Of a stretch of 64,000 nucleotides of DNA, positions 25,401-38,200 are shown piece by piece. The DNA is from Albula goreensis. Taxonomy: Eukaryota; Chordata; Actinopteri; Albuliformes; Albulidae. Within the stretch, counting starts at the first letter, position 1, and each line of letters begins with the position of its first letter. The notes below the pieces were generated by a model. It worked only from the letters and a program-made list of their open reading frames with translations, ran no database searches and was not told the DNA's origin. The stretch spans positions 26,138,646 through 26,202,645 of the forward strand of contig CM040743.1 of the NCBI GenBank assembly GCA_022829145.1, given 5' to 3'. Position numbers and translations under genes: made by a program.

Positions 25401-28400
25401 CTCCTTGTATGAAAGTGTGCTCTCAGCTTCTTTTTCAAAATGATATTCTTTTCTTTGGCTCGCAGTGTATCTGGGAGTGACTAACCTGAACACTTACCAG
25501 GTGCGCATGACCAGTATGTGTGCCCAATGGCAGCCTCACCGCCATGCCACACTCTATCGCGTGGTCATCGAGTCCCTCCTCAGTGAGTATACCCTCACCT
25601 CCTGACGTTTCTGTAACACTGCAGCGATGTTGTTACGACAGTATTCTTGGATGTGCGTGTGTGTGTTTGTGTGTGTGATCGTGTGTGGGTTGGGGTGATG
25701 GGTGACATACAAGGCCAGCAGTTAAAAAAATGTCTTGGGTTTAAATTCTGTACCAAAAGTTTAAGGGTTCATATCTCAGATGGAATGAATTCACTGCAGT
25801 TTTTACCTGGACTGCTTTTGCTGGAAAGAAAAGCCATCTCATGTGTTCATTCCCTGGGATATTCTAAATATAATCTGTGTCCTCTTGTTGCCTGAATAAT
25901 TTGTAAGAATAACATGCATTATTCAAAAATATCCTCCACTGCAGGTTCACATTTTGGCTCGCTAGATAAAACCTGGATATTGTCGGACAGGGACTGTGAA
26001 TCATTACAGATTTTTTCTATGTTGATTTTAATTTTATGGACTGTCTTTATTTTGGCCTCCATGTATTAGGTGTCTGTCTGTAATTCTTCAAGTTCTTCCA
26101 CTTTTCCTTTCAGTATTTCATTAGCTGCTTAATCCCCGGTCCCATTTATATTTGTTTATGCCTTATCACATCTGTACACAGAAGAGATTTGTGTCAGTAC
26201 CAAGATCCTTCCCTTAGTCATTTTATGCATAGACCAGCGTTGGCTGGCTGGAACAGGTATTATTCATGTAAGTGATCAAGCGTGGCTATCGCAGAAGCAC
26301 TTGTGTGTGCGTGCATGGTTTGTCCATCTGTGTGTTTGATTACAATAAACAACCCATGCTGACTTGGTGTTTAATGTGGCCTGGCAGGGCATTAATAGTA
26401 GAATCAATTATGTTCTCTAAAACAAAAAAAGGAACACCGTGTGGCTTGATGGGTAATTTGAAGTGGTGCTGGCGGAAGTAATTACAGTGTGCCACATTGC
26501 GTCTATTCGAAAACATTAAATTATAAAGAGCAGAAACATATGTCAAAGAAGTTTTGTTTCAAGTTCCAGTCACTTTGAACATGTATTCTGCTCTAAGCCT
26601 CCAGGTTCTTATCTTATAAAGTACCATGAAAGCAAATACAATCTCAGAGGAAGTTCCACCAAATGAATGACAATTTGTTTCAGTGAGACAACTTTTGTCT
26701 CAGTGAAACGAATTGTCATTCGATAGGCTCCACTCAGGCCCTAAAATAGAGTCTGTCTAATTTCAGTGCTAACAGAGGGAGAAGTGCTTTTTATTCTGTC
26801 TGGCCACTGCATGACCTGGAGAAACCCCTTATCAAACTGGACCAAAACGAGACAGCTTAAAGGAACAAATACTTTAAGCCTTGTATTTGCCGAGCTGGTC
26901 CAGAACTGGTCCAGAACTTTTCAACTGGAAATTTTTAAGCGAAAGTCACGTCTCTTTTGTTTGATCATTTAAAGGCAGTTCTGTTCATGTATGATTGGTC
27001 ACATGTGAGATATTTCTGGAGTTACAGAGTGTGCAAGTAAGCATAAAAAATAATGGCAAAAACTTCCCTAGCATTCAGGTCTAGACCTCTACTTTTTGCA
27101 TATAATTTTCATCCATCTTAAAACTCATAACTTCGTCTGTGAGACAAAAAGTAGATCCCTTAAAAAATGTGTTACCTTAGGTTAAAGATAATATGTATGT
27201 TGGGTTACATTGAACTCGGTCTCTATTTTTCTTTCTTTTTTAACTTTTTACATTTCACAGTGATACTGTATCATTCAGGTTCCCTTTAGGCTAACAGAAC
27301 GTGCACCTTGAATTATATCAAATTGAAGGTATATGAAAGAAATACAGTTATTATGAACAGCCGCATTCCTAGGATAGAAAATGCTTCAATCCCACATGAA
27401 GACATTCCCCCGGAAGGAAGGCTTGAAATTACAGTTTAGAGGTGAAGAATTAACATGCCAGCACCACTGAAGACCCCACAGCCAGATTTTCCCAAAACTG
27501 CTGCAGGCAGTGGGTTCACTTAACATTTAAGTAATCTTACAATTGGTGAAACAGCAGCAGAGGATGCTGAAAGTTGTTTAGCAAAAGGTTTCAGTAGGAG
27601 CTCATGTTTAGCATGCTGGAAGATCCAAAGCACCCTCTAATTCTAGCCATAGGCGAAAATCATCATCTTGAGAAACAATGCAATACTTAATTCATGGTCT
27701 ATGAACTGACTTAAGCTGGATTTTGTGAATACTGTTTTTAAAAGTCATAATGCATTGTAATTTAAACATGCCTTTCCTGCTTAAAATTGTATAGTTGGGA
27801 TTTTTTTAAACTGACCAAATAAGGTATGCATTTGAACAGGTAAACGGAAAGCCTTTGTACATTTTTGGTGGTCTTTTTTTGAACATAACACTCTGCCAAA
27901 AAATCGTTGAAGGTCATATTGATATTCAAGTTACCACATACAATACACATACGTTTTTTAAACTGTAGCAACAAACTTTTGTTGTATAAATTCTTCATTT
28001 CTATCTGAATGTTCTGAATCGTTCTACATTGTTGTCATGTATTGACAGCCAGCCCAGTTATCCACTCTTTCCCATCCTGAGTCTTGAAGGCCTTTAGAAG
28101 TTTAAAATAGATTGTGCTGAGAAGAGACAGATACTTAGACATGATGTTGCATGTAATTAAAGGATTTGTCTTCATTTTGCATCTGGTACCTGATATTGAG
28201 ATGCCAAGCCTCAAAGGAAATTAAAAAAAAGACCTCAAGAAAAAGTTCAGTATTTCTCCACACTCAGAATAATAGTACATGCTTGTTCATTTCAGATGGA
28301 CAAAAACAAGAAGTAAATTTGGGGGGCGGAGCTTCCAGGCATTGCTTCTATGAACTGTCACCCAACACCCAGTACAAGATCAGCGTGTACGCCCAGCTCC

Positions 28401-31400
28401 AGGACACCGAGGGGCCAGCGGTCATCGTCATGGACAAAACCTGTGGGTGTCTCTCTCTCAGCCTCACTATGATTTTTTCTGTGCTCTCCAAGCCTGGACA
28501 CATAACAGGAACATTGTGACAATGTTTATATTCTGCTGTGAAGCAGTAACATCATATAGGAGAATTGACTCCAAATTCAAATGGTTGGGGGGGTGTCAAA
28601 ACCCCTCTGAATTACTTAAGGGCTTTTGCATTCATGGCACCATCTCTGGCATTTGTTTGCATTGAAATGCATGATTGCACACAGTGTGTAGACCAAGATT
28701 TATTGCTTTGTTTTGACGCAAATTAAAGCTAAAGCCTCTCTAAATTGCCATGTGTTCCCTCCTGGAAAACCAAGAGCCTGCTATCAAAAGTAATTTCTAC
28801 CATGGAGTCACCTGATTTACTGCTTCAGTAAAGCTTACAATGTATTTGGTAGAGTGCTCAGAAACAACAGGAATTCATTTCTCCTGAAAACTAAATATAA
28901 ATAAGCTTAGCAAATATTGATATTGATATCTTAATCATACAGATTTTTTAAATTTACATTCTGGAATTTTCTTTACCACATTCTTTTTATGTACGTGCTG
29001 CTAAATCATTAGTTGTGACTTCACATTTCAAGTATCCTATTATGTTGTTGGAAACCGAATTTGACTAGAAATGGAATTTGTCTGTTTATTAGTGATTTAT
29101 CTAATCATTGACCTACATTACTCTTTCTTAACATTGTATATCTTATTCCTTGCTAAAATAAATATCAAATGCCATGTAAGTAACACGTAATGAACCTCCA
29201 TAAGTTCAGTAGGACAGCATCAGATGTTTCCCTCTAAATCCATGCAGGCAGTTGCCATTTATTTCTACTGTGCAGTTCAGTGGTTTAGTTTTGTTGTTAG
29301 GAGACTAGAAGATTGTACATCTGTGATGCTTGGGCTAGGGACATATCAGGCTCTGAGTCTTATGTATGTGCTTTTAAGTGATGATATGGGCTATTCTGCT
29401 GACTGAAATTTGTTCTGCCTGAGTGACACTATGGCCATCCACATTTCACTCTGTGGGGACCCATGCTATTGCTGGCACAGGTGCATTCTGGATTTTACTG
29501 AATGTGAAGAGGCCATTACTGTCCTTACCACAAGCAGCTCTCAACTCATCACTAAGGCCATGAGAACAGTTTCTATATTGAATGGAGGATACATAAATAT
29601 TTGTCAGCTAAGAAGTATACCTCTCTGCAGGAGATAAGAAGTGCTTATCATATGTTTTTGTACAACCTACAGAGGGATGGTTGCAGAAATTGGTTTGTTA
29701 GCATGTTAGTAATATGGTTACCAAATTGGTATTTGTTAAGATTTTGATTGTCTGAAGTGATGCTGGATTGAGCACAGGTGAAAGAGGAATTGATGTGCAG
29801 AATGTTTTTTTGTATTTTGCTAATGTACAGTTCCTATTCCCACTGAGCCACCAACTATGCCCCCAAAGACCACACCACTGCCCACCATCCCTCAGCCCAA
29901 AGAAGGTGAGGAAAATTTTACTTTTTTCCTGTTTTTGAGAGTTATACAGACATACTGACCAAATACCATAATTTGTCTGATTTGAATATGATAAGCTTTA
30001 AATTAAATTAATATCATTAATAGCACATTACCAGATGGTTGCTGCCACAAAAGTCAGTGTAGCAAGTATATAAGCATTAATATGCATGAAATGTAGCTAT
30101 AATAAAAAACTTTAAATGGACTGAAAAGAACAATGTAGGAATCTATACATTTTACAAGAGTCCATGTGTATTGTTCAGGTGTTACCATGCAGCTGAATAC
30201 ACATTCCAAGATACTCAAGACATAATGTTGGAAATATCATTACTTCAATTAAAGGTCACAACAGAGCCTTAGGGTGAAGAAAATGTAGCCTTTGAACCAG
30301 TTCCAGCAATGTCAGAAAATGCAGTGTGGGTTCGATTCGCTTCCTGTAGAATTCTGGACACGTCCTTGCTAAAGCTAATTGAAAAGTCGTCTCGAGCTGG
30401 AACCCATTCAAGTCAATTTCCTGGCCCGTAAGTCTTACTACTTGGCTTGTTTATCCAAGACACATCCACAAACATTGGCTTTGGGTTTGATTTCCCTCCA
30501 GAGCATTGGTGATGGTGTTCGTCGCAAAAAGCATTTCAAAGGTATTTTACGAAATAAAAGGAAAGCAATGGTAAATGATCCACCGTTCCATCTTTGACTG
30601 AGTGAGTTTGATTTGAATTATAGATATTGTTACCGCAGTGATTTTCAATCATCTGAGCTCCTCTCTAGGGGTCAAAGAGGAACAAGGGCACCTCTAAGCT
30701 GATTTCTTGCCCCAGTTACTGCAGCAACCATCTTCTTTCCATGCTTTCAGTGTGTAAGGCAGCCAAGGCGGACCTGGTCTTCCTAGTGGACGGATCGTGG
30801 AGCATTGGCGATGACAACTTCCACAAAATCATCCGCTTCCTGTACAGCACAACTGGTGCTCTTGATCAGATTGGCCCAGACGGAACTCAGGTAAGGCGGA
30901 GGAATTACCTCCACACATCTAGCTACACAATTATCTTGTTTCTCACTGGCTTGCAGTCCTTACCCACATTGATTCCCCAGTCATCACTGCAAAAAATAGT
31001 TCTCAGTTGAACTAAATGTTTAAATAAGAGTTATATAATGAAATGAACTGAAAATGGAAAACCATCAGGGGGCTGGTTCACCACTTCTGATCGCTCAAAT
31101 TTCTGTACGACCCTTGAACCTTATGGCACACATCTCTAAATTGAGTTTGAAACTGTACTTTCAACACTTTATTTCCTCTCAGCCTGTCAAAACCAAAAGC
31201 TTTGAAAATGCAACATATGCCTCAAATTTGAAAAGCAAATACTAATTGATACAGATAATTAAGAAAGTAGTATTATGCTTATTTAAATTTTAATAAGGAA
31301 GATTGTACAGACGTATCTTGCTCTTGCTATGTGGAGCACAAGAATAGAGTCAGTCAGACTGGGTAATGGATTTTCTTCTGTTACATTCATCCAAAGAGCT

Positions 31401-32199
31401 TAAGCCTGAATTGTATTCCATTCAATGTAGTCTTTCAGATGACTGTTGGGAAGAAAAAGCATTTCCCATACACCTGGGAGAAAGGGATTGTTGTCAACAA
31501 GCGTTTTTGGTATGTGATTAGCACACTCCAACAGAGCTTTGGTAAAACCTACTTTGGCTGTACATTTGTGTGGAGTTGTGGCTTCCAGTTATGGGGACGT
31601 GCTAACAAACATGAACTCAGAGAGCAGTATTAAAGCTTGATTCCTTTGAATGTCACCATATGAACAGGATCTGTATTAAACCAGGATTCTGGTCCAGTTA
31701 GGTCACATAAGAATTGAGTGTGGGACATCATGCATGAAGAGGCCAACGTTCAGATTAAACGATGTGTCAGTGAAACTGACAATATAAAGCACATTTAGGA
31801 CTAAACGGAAAGAAGAGGAAGTCATTCAGTACTGCTCTGAAAAGCAGGAGTGATAACGGAGGAGGAAATTGCTGGTGATTGTGCCCAAAGGGTCCTCCTA
31901 AGATATTCCTTTTCTCCCCCAGGTGGCTATTGCGCAGTTTAGCGACGATGCCAGAACTGAATTCAGACTCAACTCTTACAGAGACAAGGAGAGCCTGTTG
32001 GAGGCCATTCAGCGTATTCAGTACAAAGGCGGAAACACAAAGACAGGTATGTGCTGAGAGAGAACGCTGTGTTTGCATTGTGTGCATGCATGTATATGTG
32101 TATGTGCATGTGTGTACATGTGCATGTGAATGTTAATGAGTGCATGTGCTTCATGAATAATAATGTGTGTGTGCATGTGTGTGTACATGTTTAAATGCA

Positions 32200-32231
<32 letters not shown>

Positions 32232-35200
32232 CAAGTGCATGTGCATATGAATGTGTGTGTATGTACCTCTACGTGTGAATGTGCATTTGTGTGTGTTTGT
32301 GTGTACGCGCGTGTGTATGTGAGTGTATAGCTCATGCTATATCTCTTGCTGCCCTCTTTGTTTCAAAGGGTCCCTATCACAAATAGGCTATATCAGTTCA
32401 TGTGTAAAATATATTTCTCTTGAGAAGTTATATATGTATAAAATATGGTATTTATTTTGTGTATGTACCTTATAAAAAAATCTCACAAATGAAAAGATTT
32501 TACAATATAAGTACATTTACCTTGCCTTGGCCTTTGCTTTGGTCTTTACAGAAATTGTATAACATACTAATAAATACCACCTCTCTCTCTGTCTCTCTCT
32601 CTCTTTGCAGGACGAGCAATCAAACATGTGAAAGATGCCATTTTTACCGTGAATGGGGGCATGAGGAGGGGGATCCCCAAAGTTCTGGTGGTGCTGACAG
32701 ATGGCCGATCCCAGGATGATGTCAACAAGGTCTCCAAAGAGATGCAGATGGAAGGTGGGGGCGTGTCCTGCAGAGGCACTGAATTCCTTTTTACTGTTAA
32801 GATTAGCAATATAATGAGAGTGGGGCACTCTCAGCCCATCTGAGACTCACCATTTTTCCCTTTCCTCATATTCTTTCCTTTCCTCACACCTGCCTCCTCA
32901 GGATACATTGTCTTTGCCATCGGATTTGCGGACGCCGACTACGGAGAGCTGGTGAGCATCGCCAGCAAGCCCAGCGAGAGGCATGTCTTCTTCGTAGATG
33001 ACTTAGATGCCTTCAGGAAGATCGAGGAGCAGCTGGTGACTTTCGTCTGCGAAGCTGCTTCAGCAAGTGAGTCATACAGTGCTGTCTTGGAACTCATTCT
33101 AAATTGAGCAGTGGGACCATGCATAATAGGTCATGATGGTGTACTGTGCTTTTTCAAGGTGCACTCTGGGAAATATATTATTCTTTGCGCATTGTCTGAT
33201 TGTTGGGGCTGGAGAATAAATATCATGAAAGAAAAAGGCACTTTTGAAGAAACTGAGTCACATTATTACTAGCCATTTTAATGTTGAACCTTTCCTTTCA
33301 GCTTGTCCCTCGGTCCAGATGAGTGGCAGCACCATGGCAGGTAAGACAAAAGATGGTGGCTGAAACTCACCTTGAAGGAAAATGGGACAGTACCAGTCTG
33401 AAGCCTTAGATAAGTTTTAGACCTCCAGAAATTCAAAGTTCGTGAAGGGAAGCTCTGATATAACTGTGGTACTGATAACATGGATGTGTTTCTTGGACGA
33501 ACTTTCAACACAGTAATAGAGGCCTTCCAATCCCTTTCTGGTTTATTACATTGTATCGGCAACACTTTTGTATCTGCACACTGTTTTTTATAAGTAGCAC
33601 ATAGTACATAAGACGAAAGAGTAAAAGAAAGACTATTGCTGAATTATTAATTTACTTTGCACCCTACCCCATTCAGGGTGACTTACAGGGTTCACTTTAC
33701 CAATGCACCACTAGATATTAACTGAATCAATTTAAGAGGAACATCTGTACTTTAACCTGAATCAGCTTTTTATGCCAATAAGGGCTAAAATGTACTTCAA
33801 GGGAGTGTTGCCTACTCTTTTTTAAACTACAGCTGTACTTGATTCCTCAGCATTTTGCCATCCTGAATTCAGCAATGTTTATATGTCATCATTGGTGCAT
33901 TGCTGTACCTTCTACCCCTGACAGGGTGTTGTCTCTTCCTCCACAGGCTTCCGAATGATGGAGATGTTTGGACTTGTCGGTGACCAGTATGCGCGAGTAG
34001 AGGGAGTATCCATGGAGCCAGGGACATTCAACAGTTTCCCTTGCTATAGGTTGCACAAGGATGCCCTCATCTCCCAGCCTACAAAGTATGCATTGCATAG
34101 CAAACACTGAATGACATTTAGATAAAGATTGTATGCAACAGAAGACAAAGACCAGTAGCAACATTTATGCTTCTTCAATCAATGAGAGTCATGTGATGTG
34201 ATCTTGTCCTGGTTCATTTCATTTCATGAGGATATTTATAGTGATGCGTATCTCAATATTGGAGTGTAAAAATAACTTAAATAATGAAGTTATAAGAACA
34301 AGAAATAATGTTTGCTGAAAAATATTTTATGTTACCGTGAAATTAATATTATTTCAATTAATTATAGTGAGGCCTGTAAGTGCTGCAATGTTTTTTTTTT
34401 GCTTTTGCAGTATTATAGGCCAAGCTAAAAGGTATATTTTTTACTCAGTTGTGTATTATTTCACAGTATTTATCAGACAGCAGATCCAATATATTTTCTT
34501 CTCCCGAAGGTCTGCTACAAATACAAAATTACTAATCTATTTTTACAGATAATGTAAGCTATTGGTTGATAAAAGGTCACTAAGATAGATAAAAGGTCAA
34601 CTTTCTGTCATCTATCCTTTGCTTCCTAGATACCTCCACCCAGAAGGCCTGCCCTCTGACTACACCATCACTGTGCTGTTCCGCTTGCTGCCTGAAACTC
34701 CCCAAGAGCCATTTGCATTGTGGGAAATTCTAAACAAAGACAATGAGCCCCTGGTGGGCCTCATCGTTGACAGTGAGTAGCACAGCAATGTCATCAGGGT
34801 GTTAGAGGGAATGTCTGGAACAGAAATACAAAAGCAGATCACACTGCTCTGATTGCTGCTATTTAAAATGTATATTTCCAAATTCTGTCAAAGTGGCAAG
34901 GTATTTTGTGAAGTTCAATAATTCTGTATAGACACTGTCTCTCCTTATAATTATGTAAGATACATTTTCAGGCCATTAGCTAAAATATGTCTGATCTTTA
35001 TGTAACTCCATTAGTAGCATCAAAGAAGAGTTTTCCAGTGCATACCAATCTTATTTTATGCATAAAATATATAAGAATGTGTGTCTGTTTCCAACTCTAG
35101 ACAATGGGAAAACCCTCACATTCTTCAACTATGACTACAAGGGAGAGTTTCAGACAGTGACTTTTGAAGGGCCTGAGATCAAGAAGCTCTTCTATGGCAG

Positions 35201-38200
35201 CTTTCATAAGGTCAGTGCTGAACATTCTGCAGTATTTTTACTATTATAGGTTTCGTCTTCTTAATCACCTGAAAAATAAACCTACCTTTTCCTGTCTTAA
35301 CCAAACCATTCTTGTTATATTTATACTCATATTTTAGTCATTTTGCAGATGCTTTTGATTCAAAGTAAAGTGTGTTTACAGGAAGTGCATTAATTCAGCA
35401 GCAAGTGCAACAGCATAAAAATAGGTGAATTACAAAATAAAACATTTAGTAATGAAACAAACAAACAATACCAGATGTAGAAAGCGCCTGTGGAAAGAAT
35501 GGGTACTTCTTAGTGTTTGTGTCATGTACATTGGGCTGAGTGGCTGTCCAAACCTCCCTTTATGTGGTATTTGACCCTCATTATAAAAATCAGTGATGTG
35601 CAGTCATGTTCTTCTCCCAGTGGGCTGCTGGTATTTGTAGTTTATTGTCCATTTGTGGGTGACAGGTCATCTGTGTTTGAGAGGAGGCACTCAGAGAACT
35701 CACTCAACATTAATACTGTGCTCCATTATCTTCTGCTCTGTAAACCGCTGGAGTGTCTACTCACACAGCAGAAAAAAAACAACGCCATCTCTGAAGAGCC
35801 ATTTTCAGCAGCCGCATGTAATTTGCCACATTCAGCCAGCATTCACTGCACTCCACCAGTTCATAGTCTGACAGCCTGCTGATTTTTAATCAAGCCTCAG
35901 CAAAATGCTGTTGTCTAAGTGAGGAGGTCTGAAACAGAAATGGGCTTTTCAGTTCCTTATTTGCTTCCAACGGGCCATGCCCTTACAGCAAAATTTCAAA
36001 TTTGAATTTAAAAAGACAAAATAAGGCAATCAACAGTAAGTACTTTGAGAAAATTGTATATCGTTACAGGCACATTTTATGAGTTATAAGAGAGAAATTA
36101 AGCTGGAATCATCATTGCATTTGTATGGTTGCAGATACCATTTCTGAAACCACACATTTCACAGGAGCCTAAATTATTCTGAATTTATTTTCCATATGTA
36201 ACAGCTGAATATAAAAATATATATATAAAAAGTCTACACCCAGACAGAAATAACAATGTAAATGTCATTTTTAACAAAACAAAATTTTTAATGTGACCTT
36301 CCAACTAACAAAATTCCAGAGAAAAACTATGTTTTTAGGAACATTTTAAGAAACCTACAACATCCTGATTGCACAAGTCTGCACATCGTGCCCAAATAAG
36401 AATTTGTGGAAGCACGTTTTGCATTTATTACAAGCAGCAAGTCTATAGGTCATCCCACAGGTTTTTGATGGGATTGAGGTCTGGGCTCTGACTGGTCCGT
36501 TCCAAGACTTTGATTTTCCTTTCTGAAGCCATGCCTTGGTTAACTTGGATGTGTGCTTTGGGTCATTGTCATATTGGAATGTAAAATTCTTCTTCAGCTT
36601 TGTGACAGACAGCAGGTTTTGTGCCAAAATGTCATGATATTTGGAGCTATTCATTATCCTGTCTTGACAAGAGCCCCTGACCCAGCTGAAGAGAAGCAGC
36701 AGCAAAGCATGATGCTGCCACCACCATGCTTCACAGTTGGTATGGTGTTCCTTGGATGATGAGCTGTATTGGCTTTGCACCAAATATATCTTCTAGAATT
36801 AAGGCTGAAAAGTTCAACCTTTGTCTCATCAGACCATAACACATTTTCCCATACGGTTTCGGTTGGCTGAATGCATGTTTTGGCATAATTTATATGGGCT
36901 AGAATGTACCTTTTTGTAAGAAAGGGTTTCCATCTTGCCACCCTATCCCATTGCCCAGACATGTGCAGAATATGGGAGGTGGTGGTCACATGCAAGTGAC
37001 CAGTGCCTGCCAGAAATTCCTATAGTTGCTTCAGTGTTGTTGTTGGCCTCTTGGTAGCCTCCCTGTATTTTCTCCTTGTGCTCTCATCAACTTTCGAGGG
37101 TCGATCTTTGCAATGTCTCTGTGGTGCCACATTTTCTCCACTTATTGATGATGGTTTTCACAGTGCTCCATGGTACATCCAATGCCTTCGATATTCTTTT
37201 ATATCCCTCTCCTGATTGGTACTACAATTACATCTCTTTGTTTCTTTGGTAACTCTTTGGGACCATGGCTCTCCCAGTAGAATGCAACCCCAAACATTCA
37301 AGCAAACCATACAGCAACAGCTGTAGAGGGGTTTAATCAGAATCACTTTCATTGATGGCAGGTGTATGCTACTTACCTACAGGCATGGTTTTGATTGTGA
37401 TTGGTTAACTTTGAACGCAGCTAGAGCCACCATTATGATAGGGTGTACAGACAGAGTGTTGACAGAGATTAGATTTTTATTTAAAATGTTTCTTATAATT
37501 AACAATTTCTATCTGGATTTTTGTCTGAAGTTCATTACAGATGGAAAAAGTCTCATGTTTACAGTGTCGTGATTTCTGTCTTTCATTTCAAAATGTGTCA
37601 ATTTTTTATGTGCACTGTATTATGAAAAGCTGTTACATATGGAAAAAATAAATCCAGAGTAATTTAGTCAACTCTGAATTTTGTGGTGTTAGCTGTCTGA
37701 AAAAACTGGGACTCTAAAACCACTTCATGGACATAGGCCAGAGTTTTTATGTCCGTGTTTTTAAGATATAAGATAAAATTAAAAACAGACACTGGAATGG
37801 ATTCTGAGTCTAGATGTACAGTCATCTTCTACCTTGGAGCTTATTTGTCACTGAACACATTCCATCAAAGCTTATATAATCATAAGGTACTACTGCTTTG
37901 AGCAGAAATAGTTAACTTCAGAACTATATCAACATTTGCAGGGCATTACTTTATCAAAGTGAAGATTAATGTATGTTTATTCTTATACTTTTTTGTATTT
38001 GTATTATTCTATCACATTAAGCTCATAAGTTCTTTGAAAAGGCATACTCTATAATGTTTGCATTATCAGGAAATTAGTTTAATATTCAAAATGTAATATA
38101 TCTGCATGCGTTATTGCAGAATATGTAAATAGCATGAGGCTTGAAAAAATAGCATATTTTGCAATGATATTAAACGTATTTGTTCCTGGCATAATGAATA

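Noticed and set aside
34081-34091. Exon 26 ending after ACAAAG
   Set aside because: No GT follows; ACAAA/GTATGC with the A from exon 27 gives the conserved [13 protein letters not shown].
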